Position numbers and translations under genes: made by a program. Shown one piece after another: positions 56,041 to 64,000 of a stretch of 64,000 nucleotides of DNA. The notes beneath the pieces were generated by a model that saw only the letters and a program-made list of their open reading frames with translations, was not told where the DNA came from and did no database searches. The stretch lies in the NCBI GenBank assembly GCA_003117195.1, contig BDSI01000220.1, positions 52,281-116,280 on the forward strand, given 5' to 3'. Every line of letters begins with the position of its first letter. Position 1 is the first letter of the stretch. This DNA comes from Eudorina sp. 2006-703-Eu-15 (lineage: Eukaryota; Chlorophyta; Chlorophyceae; Chlamydomonadales; Volvocaceae).

Positions 56041-57359
56041 CTCCGCGGCCGCCCGGCTTTCCCCGGCGGGCCCGCCGTTCCTCCCCTTCTGGTTGCTTTC
56101 CCCCCCTGGGGCCCCCGGGCTCCCCTCCCGGCTTTCTCCTTGTTCCGTCTTCCCCTTCGGGGCCGCCGGGCCTGGGGCCGCCGTTCCCTTGCCTGCGCCG
56201 CTTCCCCTCCGTTTCCCGATAAGGGGACGAACGTGTTCCCCTCCGTGGAAAGCTGTCGTCTCCCTTGTCCCCCTCGGGGCGGCGGGCCTGGGCGCCCTCC
56301 CGGGGCTCGCCCGCTTTGTTCGGCGCCGCCCCGCCTGCCCGGGGCCGCCCTCCCTGTTCTTGCGGCCCCGTTTTTCTTTTTCTCTCCTCCCCTCTTTTTT
56401 CTGTTCTTCTTTCTCCTGTTCCTTCCTCCCTGCCTTCCGCTTCTCTTTTTCCTCCTTTCTTCTGTCCCGTTCTTTCGGGCCTCGTTTGCGCGTCCTTCGT
56501 CGTCTTGGTCCCTTGCGCGGCTTTCCTCGTCCCCCCCTTTCCGTCGTCTTTTTCGCGGTTTTGGCCGTTCCCCGGTCCCGTCCTTCCCCCCGGTCCCCCT
56601 GGTTTCCCCCCCTTTTCCCGCCCCGCCCGTCCGCTTCTTCGGCCTCTGCTTCTTTCCTTCGTTTCCCCGTCCCCCCCGTTTCCGTTTTCCTTCTGGGCTT
56701 CCCGCCCGTCCCCTGGTCCCTTCTGTCCGTCCCGCCCCCCCCTTCCCGCCTCCCCCGGTCCCGTCTTCTTCCCGTTTTTCGCCCTGCGTTTCGCTCCTCT
56801 TGTCTTTCGTTTCCCTCTGGCCCCTCCCCTTCCCGCTGCCCGTCCCCTTCTTCGTCCTGGCCCTCTTCGTGTCCCTCCTCCCCCCGTCCCTCTTCCTCGT
56901 TCTCTGTGTCCCCCCCCGCTGTTCTTTCGGTCGCTCTGCCCCCCCCTTCCTTCCCCCTCGTCCCTCCCCCTTTCGCCGCCTCTTCTCGTCGTCTGCGTTT
57001 TTCTCCCCCCGTTTCGCCCCCCCGTTCCCTTTTGTTCTCTTCCCCTTCCCGGCTTCGGTCTTCCCCGTGTTCGTGCCGCCGTTGCCCTTCTTCCCCCGGC
57101 CCTGTCCGCGTCCTCCTCCCCGTGTCCCCCCCCTCCTTCTCTTTGTCGTGCCCGTGCTCCTGTTTCTTTCCCCCCCCCCCCGGTCTCCCCCCGTTTTTTT
57201 CCCCCCTCTTTCCCCCCGTCTGGCGCGTCGTCGGCCCTTTGTCGCTTTGTCCCTTTCGTTCCCTTTTGGGGTTCTTCCCCGTCGGGGCCGTCGGGCCCCC
57301 CTTGTGTTGTCCCTTGTTTTCGTCTCGTCCCCTCCGGTTCCGCCTGTCCCCCGTGCTTG

Positions 57360-57800
57360 TCGTCCCCTCTGTTTCTCCCTTGTCCCCTCCGGTTCCCCCC
57401 CGGGGCCCCGGGCGCCGCCCCCTTGTCTTCCCCTCCGGGGCCCCCTGTCTTCCCCGGCGGGGCCCCCCTTTGTTTCTCCCTTGTCCCCTCCGGTTCCCCC
57501 CGGGGCCCCGGGCGCCGCCCCGGCGGGGCCGGGGCCCCCCTTCGTCCCTGTCCCTGTCCGGGCCTCGTTCCCCTGTCTTCCCCTCCGGGCCCCCCTTTGT
57601 TTCTCCCTTGTCCCCTCCGGTTCCCCCCCGGGCCCCGGGCGCCGCCCCGGCGGGGCCGGGGCCCCCCTTCGTCCTGTCCCTGTCCGGGCCTCGTTCCCCT
57701 GTCTTCCCCTCCGGGCCCCCCTTTGTTTCTCCCTTGTCCCCTCCGGTTCCCCCCCGGGGCCCCGGGCGCCGCCCCGGCGGGGCCGGGGCCGCCCTGCGGG
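57360..57800 (+). repeat. tandem repeat of about 126 bp, three copies
   Basis: Units start at 57,468, 57,595 and 57,721. Each runs from ctttgtttctcccttgtccc through the gggccccgggcgccgcc core to a ctgtccgggcctcgttcccc segment. The third is cut short near 57,800. A partial upstream copy begins at 57,368. Confidence 0.85.
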
Positions 57801-58029
57801 GCCCGCCTTCCCCTTTCGTCCCCCCGGGCCGTCCTTTCCTTCGTTCCCCTTTGGGCCTCCTTTCCGTCCCCGGCGGGGCCGGGGCCCTCTTCCCTTCCCG
57901 GGCCTGTGTCCCCTCCGGGCCCCCGGGCCGCCCCCGTTCCCCTCCGGGGCCGCCGCCGCGCCGCCGCCGTGGGGCCGCGGCCCTGTTCCCTCCCCGGGCC
58001 GCGGCGCGTGCGTTCTTCCTCTTTTTCTC

Positions 58030-58385
58030 GTTTGTCCCCTTCGGGCCCGTCGCCCTTCCCCTTCGGGCCCGTCGCCCTTCCCCTTCGGGCCCGTCGCCCT
58101 TCCCCTTCGGGCCCGTCGCCCTTCCCCTTCGGGCCCGTCGCCCTTCCCCTTCGGGCCCGTCGCCCTTCCCCTTCGGGGCCCGTCGCCCTTCCCCTTCGGG
58201 CCCGTCGCCCTTCCCCTTCGGGCCCGTCGCCCTTCCCCTTCGGGGCCCGTCGCCCTTCCCCTTCGGGGCCCGTCGCCCTTCCCCTTCGGGCCCGTCGCCC
58301 TTCCCCTTCGGGGCCCGTCGCCCTTCCCCTTCGGGCCCGTCGCCCTTCCCCTTCGGGCCCGTCGCCCTTCCCCTTCGGGCCCCCC
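58030..58385 (+). repeat. tandem array of a 22-23 bp unit, about 15 copies
   Basis: Unit ttccccttcgggcccgtcgc plus cc, nearly identical throughout; a few copies have one extra g (cggggcccg). There are no variable spacers, so it is a minisatellite and not CRISPR. Confidence 0.92.
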
Positions 58386-58494
58386 TCCGTCGCCCTCTTC
58401 TCCCCCCCTCTCCCCCCCCTTGCCCCCTTTTTCTTTTTCCTGTCTCCTCTCCGCGGGGCTGTGTCCCCCCCTCCCCTCCCTCCGTGGGTCCCTT

Positions 58495-58530
58495 CCTCCT
58501 CCTCCTCCTCCTCCTCCTCCTCCTCCTCCT
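58495..58530 (+). repeat. CCT trinucleotide microsatellite, 12 copies
   Basis: Twelve cct units followed by a T run. Given the A to C change, the original could be any mixture of CCT, ACT, CAT and AAT units. Confidence 0.85.
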
Positions 58531-58687
58531 TTTTTTCCCTTTTTTTCCCCCGCCCTCCGTCCCCTTCGGGCCGCCCGCGCTCGCGCTGTTCGTTGTCCCC
58601 TTCCCTGCGTCCCCTCCGTGTTTCCCCTTCCTTGTCGTCTCTTCCCCTCCGGGGCCCCCCTTCCCTCCCCCCGGGGCCGTCCTTCTT

Positions 58688-58905
58688 CCCCTCTGTTTCT
58701 CCCTTGTCTTCCCCGGCGGGGCCCCCCTCTGTTTCTCCCTTGTCTTCCCCGGCGGGGCCCCCCTCTGTTTCTCCCTTGTCTTCCCCGGCGGGGCCCCCCT
58801 CTGTTTCTCCCTTGTCTTCCCCGGCGGGCCCCCCTCTGTTTCTCCCTTGTCTTCCCCGGCGGGCCCCCCTCTGTTTCTCCCTTGTCCCCTCCGGTTCCCC
58901 CCCGG
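58688..58905 (+). repeat. tandem array of a 36-37 bp unit, 5-6 copies
   Basis: Unit contains tctgtttctcccttgtcttc followed by cccggcgggg. Copies start near 58,691, 58,728, 58,765, 58,801 and 58,837; a last one (58,873) passes into the common GC core. Confidence 0.88.
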
Positions 58906-59029
58906 GGCCCCGGGCGCCGCCCTCCGGGGCCGGGCGCCGCCCCCCTTGTCTTCCCCTCCGGGCCCCCCTGTCTTCCCCTCCGGGCCCCCCTTTGTTTCTC
59001 CCTCCCGGGCGCCGCCCCGGCGGGGCCGG

Positions 59030-59290
59030 GGCCCCGTCGTTCGTCTCCCTTGTCCCCTTTGGGGCCCCGTCGGGGCCCCGGGCGCCCCCGCGGGCCTGCT
59101 TCCCCTTCCCCTCCGGTTCGTCTCCCTTGTCCCCTTTGGGGCCCCGTCGGGGCCCCGGGCGCCCCCCCGGGTTCCCCGCGGGGCCGCCCGGGGGCCCGCC
59201 TTGGTCCCTGTCCGGGCCCCGGGTGGTTCCCTGTCCGGGCCCCGCCGGGCGCCCCCCCGGGGCCGCCGGGGCCCTCTCCCCCCTCTCCCT
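59030..59290. repeat. GC palindromic cores before rrs
   Basis: Two copies of the core holding ggttcgtctcccttgtcccc (about 59,043 and 59,116, the first lacking the start), plus further gggcgccccc blocks, ending about 120 bp before the 16S gene. Confidence 0.8.
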
Positions 59291-59412
59291 TTGCCCCCCC
59301 CCCTCCCCCGTTCCCTTCCCCCCCTGGGCCTGTGTTGTTTTTTTCGCTTGTCCCCTTCGGGCCCCCGTCGCTCCCTTCTCTCCCCTTCCGGGCTCGCCTG
59401 CCCCTTTCCCGC

Positions 59413-60900
59413 GTCTCCCTGGCGCGTTTGCTCCTGGCTCCGGCCGCCCGCTGGCGGCCTGCTTCCCCCCTGCCCGTCGCCCGCGCCTTCCCTTTTTCCT
59501 GTGTCGTGGCGCCCGGGTGCGTCCCGCGTCCGCCCCTCCCTCTCGGCGGGGCTCCCCTTGGGCCCCTGTTGCTCCTCCCCCCTCCCCGCTGCGGCGTGCC
59601 CGGTGTCCCCCCGCCGCTCGCGGGGCTTGCGTCTGCTTCGCTCGTTGGCGGGGGTCCTGGCCTCCCCCGGCCCCGCTCCGTCGCTGGTCTGCGCGGCTGC
59701 TCCGCCCCCCTGGGCCTGCGCCCCGGCCCCGCCTCCTCCGGGCGGCCGCCGTGCGGCCTTTTTCGCCCTGGGCGCCCGCCTGCCGCCGCCCTGCCGCGTG
59801 CCGGCCGCCGGCCTGTGGGTCGTCCCCTGCTTTTCTTCGCGCCGCCGTTCTGCCGGTCTCTGCGGCCTCCGCCCCGGCTCCCCCTGTGCCCGCCGCCGCG
59901 GTCCTCCCGGGGGTGCCCGCGTTGTCCGGCCTGCTTGGGCGTCCCGCGTCTGTCGGTGGCTCGTCCCGTCTCCTGTCCCCTCCCCGGGCTCCCCCTTGGC
60001 TCGGCCTTCGCGCCCTCCCGCGCTTGCGTCCGGTCGCGGCCGCGGGCCCTCCCCGTGGCGCGGTGCCCTGCGTCGCGCTTTGGCCGCCCCCCCGCGGCGC
60101 CGGCGCTCTGCTGGGCCGCCCCTGCCCCTGCGCGCCGCCCGCTGGGGCGCGCCTCGGCTTCGCTCCCCTCGTCGTCCCCGCCGTCCCCTCTGGCGCCTCC
60201 GTGCTGCCGCCCGCCGTGCTGTCGCTCCCGCGTTCCGTCTCCCGCCTGGGGCGTCTGCTCGCCCGCGTGCCCCTCCCCGGCCTTGCCGGGGCCCCGCCCC
60301 CGCGGTGGCTTCTGTGGCTTCCTTCGCTGCCCCGCGCCGCCCCTTCCCCGGGTTTGCCCTGTCCCGCCCTTCCCCGCCCTGGGCGGGTGCCCTCCCGGGC
60401 GCTTGCGCCCCGGTGGTGCCTGGCTGTCGTCCGCTCGTGCCGTGCGGTGTCTCGTTCCGTCTCCTCCCGCGCGCCCCCTCGTCTTTCGTTGCCCTTTGGT
60501 TCTCTCCCGCGCCTGCCCGTGTCCGCTGGCGGCCGGTGCGGCTGCCGTCCCGTCCGCCTGCCCCTTCCCCCCTGGGCTTCCCCCGTCCTCCCCTGGTTGG
60601 GCCCCTCCGCCGCGCTCTCGTGCGCGCTCGCGGCTCTGTTCCCCCCCCCTCCGTTCGGCTTGTCGGCTGCCCCTCGCCTCCCTGCCGCCGGCCTCTCTCG
60701 TCCTCGCCCGTCCGCTCTCTGGCGGTGCCTCCGTTCCCGGGTCTTGTCCCCCCGCCCGTCCCCGGCCGCCCCTTCCCTCCCCTTTCCGCCGTGCGCTGCC
60801 CCTGCTTTGCCGGCCGGGCGCTCCCCCCGTGGGGTTCGTCCTTGCTCTGCCGTCGTCCCCCGGTCGGGCTCCTGCCGGTGGCCCTGGCTCCCCTCCTTCC
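59413..60900 (+). rRNA. rrs: 16S ribosomal RNA
   Basis: Small-subunit plastid rRNA. The 5' region reads, with A restored, GGAGAGTTTGATCCTGGCTC (59,420 on), then the ACGAACGCTGGCGGC segment. The 530 loop GTGCCAGCAGCCGCGGTAA is at 59,886, GGATTAGATACCC at about 60,157, CTTGTACACACCGCCCG at 60,727, and the 3' end GGATCACCTCCTTTC, with the anti-Shine-Dalgarno, at 60,886-60,900. Length of about 1,488 nt is normal. First gene of the plastid rRNA operon. Decoded reads show no sign of an intron. Ends are accurate to a few bases. Confidence 0.95.
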
Positions 60901-61943
60901 TTTCCTCCCTTTTGTGTCTTCCCCTTGCTCTTGCGTCCCCGTCGGGGCCGCCCTCTGTTCGGGTCCCTTCGCTCGTCCCCCTCTGGGGCCCTCTTCCCTT
61001 CCCGGGCCCCCGCCTTCCTTCCCCTTTGGGGCCCCCTTCCGCCGCCGGGCTGGGGCCCGTCGCTCGTCCCCTTCGGGCCCGCGCTCCTCTCGTCCCTGGG
61101 TTCCCGCCCCCGTTCCTCTTTTTCTGCCTCCCCTTCGGTCCTTCGTCCCCTTGTCGTCCCCTTTGGGGCCCCGTCGGTGCTTCCCCTTCGGGGGCCCGCT
61201 GTCTTCCCCGGCGGGGCCCCCCTTTGTTTCTCCCTTGTCCCTCCGGTTCCCCCCCGGGGCCCCGGGCGCCGCCCCGGCGGGCCGCCGGGGCCCCGTCGGG
61301 GCCGGGGCCGCCCTCTGTTGTCTTCCCCTCCGGGGCCCTCTTCCCTTCCCGGGCCCGCGCCGCCTGTGTTCCCCTTCGGTTCGTCTCCCTTTCGGGCGCC
61401 CCCCGGGGCCCCCGTCGTCCCCTTTGTTTCTCCCTCCCGGGCGCCGCGCCGCCGGGGCCCTCCGTTTTCCCTTCCCGGGCCCCCTGCTTGTCTTCCCCTC
61501 CGGGGCCCCCCTGTCTTCCCCTCCGGGGCCCCCTTTGTTTCTCCCTTGTCCCCGTCGGGGCCGGGCGCCGCCCCGGCGGGGCCGGGGCCCCGTCGTTCGT
61601 CTCCCTTCCCCTCCGGGCCCCGGGCGCCCCGCGGGGCCGCCTGCCTTCCCCTTTGGGGCCTCCCTCCCGTCCCCGGCGGGCCGGGCCCTCCCCGGGCCCG
61701 CCGCCGGGCCCCCTCCGGGGCCGCCCGGCCGCGCCCCGCTTGCTCCCCTCTTCCTCCGGCGCCTTGCCCGTTTTTTCTCGCTTTGTTCTCCCCTCCCCCT
61801 CCCTCCGCCCCCCCTCGGTCCTCCCTCGCCTCTGTCTCCGCGTCCCCCCCCTCTGTCGCCCCGCTCCTTCGGGGCCGGGCCCCCCCTCGTCGTTGTTGGT
61901 CCCCTTCGGGGCCGCCCCCCCTCCGCTTTGCCCGCCCCGTGTT
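60901..61943. other. expanded 16S-trnI spacer, 1.04 kb
   Basis: No gene recognised. Filled with GC palindromic cores (60,930-61,720), including ggttccccccc plus gggccccgggcgccgcc (about 61,240) and several ccccttcggggcc blocks. Confidence 0.75.
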
Positions 61944-62017
61944 GGGCTCTTCGCTCCGTTGGTTCGCGCGCCGCTTTGCTCCGGCGGCCGTCCCCCGTTC
62001 CCCTCTTTTCTCGCCCC
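61944..62017 (+). tRNA. trnI(gau): tRNA-Ile (GAU)
   Basis: A 74-nt cloverleaf without intron. With A restored: acceptor GGGCTAT/ATAGCCC, D arm TAGCTCAGTTGGTTAGAGC, anticodon arm CCGCT-TTGATAA-GGCGG, T arm AAAAG-TTCAACT-CTTTT, discriminator A. Standard position in the 16S-23S spacer. Confidence 0.93.
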
Positions 62018-62032
62018 CCCGTGCCTCCCCCC

Positions 62033-62104
62033 GGGGCTCTCGCTCCGTTGGTCGCGCGCTGCCTTTGCCCGGCCGCTGTCCGCGTTCGCCTCCGCTTCTC
62101 TCCC
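62033..62104 (+). tRNA. trnA(ugc): tRNA-Ala (UGC)
   Basis: Cloverleaf of 72 nt (one G missing in the T stem), no intron. Acceptor GGGGATA/TATCTCC, D arm TAGCTCAGTTGGTAGAGC, anticodon loop TTTGCAA, T loop TTCGAAT. Only 15 bp after trnI. Confidence 0.93.
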
Positions 62105-62389
62105 CCCCTGTCCCTCTCTCCCTTGCTTTTCCGCGCGCCTTTTTCTTTTCGGCGCCCCGCGCCGTGCCCGCCCCCCTTCGTCCCCTCCGGTTTCCCTTTC
62201 GGGCCTGTCATTTGTCCCTTTTCGTTCCCCTTCTTCCCCTCCGGTTCGTCTCCCTTGTCCCCTTTGGGCCCCGTCGGGGCCCCGGGCGCCCCCCGGGGTT
62301 CCCCTCCGGGCCGCCCGCGGTCCCCCTCCGGGGCCGCCCCTCCGGTTCCCCCCGGGGCCGCCCCGGGCCGCCACCGGCGTTCGTTCTTG
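62105..62389. other. trnA-23S spacer
   Basis: Short spacer with one copy of the common GC core (62,236-62,310) and partial A retention near 62,210 and 62,370. Confidence 0.7.
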
Positions 62390-64000
62390 CTCTTTTTGTG
62401 CCTTCCGGTCCCCTGCCCTCCGGCGTCACGGTGGCGCCCTCGGCCCTCCGCGCCGCCGCCGGGCGCCGCTCCCGGCGCTCCGCTTCGGGGCGCTGGCCCC
62501 CCGCTTCGCTCCGCCGCTTCCCGCCTCGGGCCCCTCCTCGCCCTCCCTCTCTCCTTCCTCGTTCGGTCCGCGGCCCCCCCGTGCCCTGCCCCCTCTCCGT
62601 CGCTGGCGGCCCCGCACGCCACCCGCGCTTCCCGTACGTCGCGGCGCGCGCCCTGGGCCCCGCCTCCCCCTACCGCCGCCCGGTGTCGGGGTCGTGGGCG
62701 GCCCCCTTCTTTCTTCTTTTTTCCTCCGCCCCGCTGCCTCCTGCCCCCTCGCTGGTGCCCGTCCCGTCGTCCCCCGCCACCTTCTCTTTTTGTCTCCTGT
62801 CCCTCCTCCCCTCTGGGCCGCCCGTTTTCCCCGTTGGGGCCTTCGTTCTTCCCTTCCCCGGGCCCTCCGTCCCCCGCGGGGCCGCGTTCCCCTGTGCCCA
62901 TCTGTGCCCTCTGTCCTACTCCCCCGTCGCCTGGGGCCCGTGCCCTCCCGTGTGCCTCCGCGCGGCCCCCTCGTCCGGCTCCATCCTCCTGCGTGCCCGC
63001 TCGTGCCCTCGTCCCGTCCGGGCCCGGTGCCCCGCCCCCTGTTGGGGCGTGCCCTCGCCCCTGCCCCCGTCTGCTGCCCCGCCGTGGCGCCACGTCTGCT
63101 TGTGCCCGCGTGCCTGTTGCCGCCTGCGCCGGCGCCTTCTCGGCCGTGGCTGGGTTCCGGCGTCCCCTCCGGCGCCCCCGCGCCCGCGCGTCTGCCTCGG
63201 GCCTTGTGTGGTCCCTTCTTCTGGCCCCGCCCCGGGTGCTCTCTTCCTGCCCCGGCTGCCGCTTGGGTCCCCCCCCGTGGCGGTCCGCCCCGCCCGCTGT
63301 TGCCCCCTCGGCGGCTGCGTTGCGCCTCGCGGCGCCCTTCCCCTCGCCCTCGGCGCTCGCTGGCTCTCCCCGCCCTGCGTTGCGGCGCCGCGGTCCCGCT
63401 GCCCTCTCTTGGGGTCCCGCTCCTGTTTCGCTGCGGGCTGCGCCGTGGTCCCCGTCGTGGCCCCTCCGCCTCCCCGCTCTGTCTTCCGTGCCCCCGTGCG
63501 CCCGTGGGGGCTCCGCTTCCTTGTCCCGCGGGCCCCCGCCCCGCTCCCCCGCTCCGGCCCCTCCCTGGTCCCTCCGTGGCCCCGGCTGTGCGCCTGCTGC
63601 CCCCCGGCGGTTTGCTTCGCCGCCGCCCCCCTTCCCCGCGTGCGTCCTCGCTCCCTGGTCCCGCGTTCTTGCGCCGCTCCTGGCCGGGCCTCCGTGCCCT
63701 GCCGCCGCTGTGGTCTCCTTTCTTTCGCGTCCCTTCTCGGTCGGGGCGCGTTCCGCTCTCGGGTGCCGTTTTCCCGTCCGTGGGGCTGGCCGCCGCGGCC
63801 GCGCGCCTGTCGGCTTGCGTCCCGCCCCCCTTGGTGCGCCTCCCCTGCCCCGCCCCCTCCGGTTCCTCCCCTCGGTTCGTCCCTGGGGGGTTCGTCCGGC
63901 CCTCCGCCCCGGCCCCCGGCGTCGTCGCTGGCCCCCCGGTTTCCTCTTCCTGTCCGCCTTCCCTTCTGCTCTGCGGGCCGCCGGCGGCTCCCCTCGCCCT
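62390..64000 (+). rRNA. rrl: 23S ribosomal RNA, 5' part (runs off window)
   Basis: Large-subunit plastid rRNA. Near the 5' end TCACGGTGG is intact at 62,425, then GCTTCGGGGAGCTGG (62,480), AGTAGCGGCGAGCGAA (about 62,636) and GGTGTCGGGGTCGTGGG (about 62,682). Near the window end GTCGTCGATGGACAACCGG is read with A restored (about 63,921), which is around nucleotide 1,450 of E. coli 23S. In Chlamydomonas the first 330 nt are separate 7S and 3S rRNAs; whether such breaks exist here cannot be seen. The 3' half and 5S lie outside. The 5' end is approximate. Confidence 0.92.

Larger units (their letters stand above)
56041..59412. other. repeat-packed spacer before the rRNA operon
   Basis: No gene recognised. 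Palindromic GC cores and several tandem arrays (listed separately) fill most of the last 2 kb. Positions 56,300-57,200 lack repeats and show no gene. Confidence 0.6.

Noticed and set aside
58030..58385. CRISPR array
   Set aside because: Units are contiguous and identical with no unique spacers, and no cas-like genes are near.
1..64000. Natural polypyrimidine/polypurine DNA (triplex-forming satellite)
   Set aside because: Conserved genes on both strands decode perfectly after restoring A, which a true pyrimidine satellite would not allow.
1..64000. Adenine-targeted mutagenesis (diversity-generating retroelement) or RNA editing
   Set aside because: The change covers spacers, rRNA, tRNA and both gene orientations over 64 kb; such systems act on short targets or on transcripts of one sense.
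1..64000. GC-rich bacterial (for example actinobacterial) DNA
   Set aside because: Gene content is entirely chloroplast, and the high GC is produced by A to C.

Overview
This window is green-algal chloroplast DNA (Chlamydomonadales, Chlamydomonas-like) recorded in a corrupted alphabet. On the written strand almost every A has become C, except in short scattered islands. When C is read as 'C or A', normal plastid genes appear. The first twelve psbD codons (42,978 on) differ from the expected codons only by A to C, and at 43,011 the text switches to intact psbD. Genes on the minus strand (psbC, psaC, petL and four tRNAs) decode as T to G, which is the same plus-strand A to C. The change therefore follows the written strand rather than gene sense. 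Loss of A removes nearly all stop codons, so the reading frames of up to about 9,900 codons are artefacts. C runs are also often one or two bases short, which breaks several genes into frames.

Layout. 1-13,472: no gene recognised; repeat-rich spacer. 13,473-17,606, minus strand: trnV(UAC), trnfM(CAU), trnN(GUU), petL, psaC and trnF(GAA); psaC-petL-trnN is a Chlamydomonas-type unit. 17,607-28,254: unassigned, with families of imperfect repeats. 28,255-29,607, minus: psbC with a GTG start. 29,608-42,977: unassigned and very poor in G. 42,978-55,233, plus: psbD, psaA exon 2 (trans-spliced), psbJ, atpI, psaJ, rps12 and atpB, to my recollection the C. reinhardtii order. 55,234-59,412: spacer packed with GC palindromes and tandem repeats. 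59,413-64,000, plus: rRNA operon with rrs, a spacer of about 1 kb, trnI(GAU), trnA(UGC) and the 5' part of rrl, which runs off the window.

The proteins found are photosystem II (psbC, psbD, psbJ), photosystem I (psaA, psaC, psaJ), cytochrome b6f (petL), ATP synthase (atpB, atpI) and a ribosomal protein (rps12). Long repeat-rich spacers suggest an expanded plastome, as known in Volvox or Haematococcus; the species cannot be fixed from this text.

I found no novel biological system. The main discovery is the one-letter corruption and the gene set it hides. All start, stop and anticodon calls below are decoded through the A/C ambiguity and depend on family knowledge.
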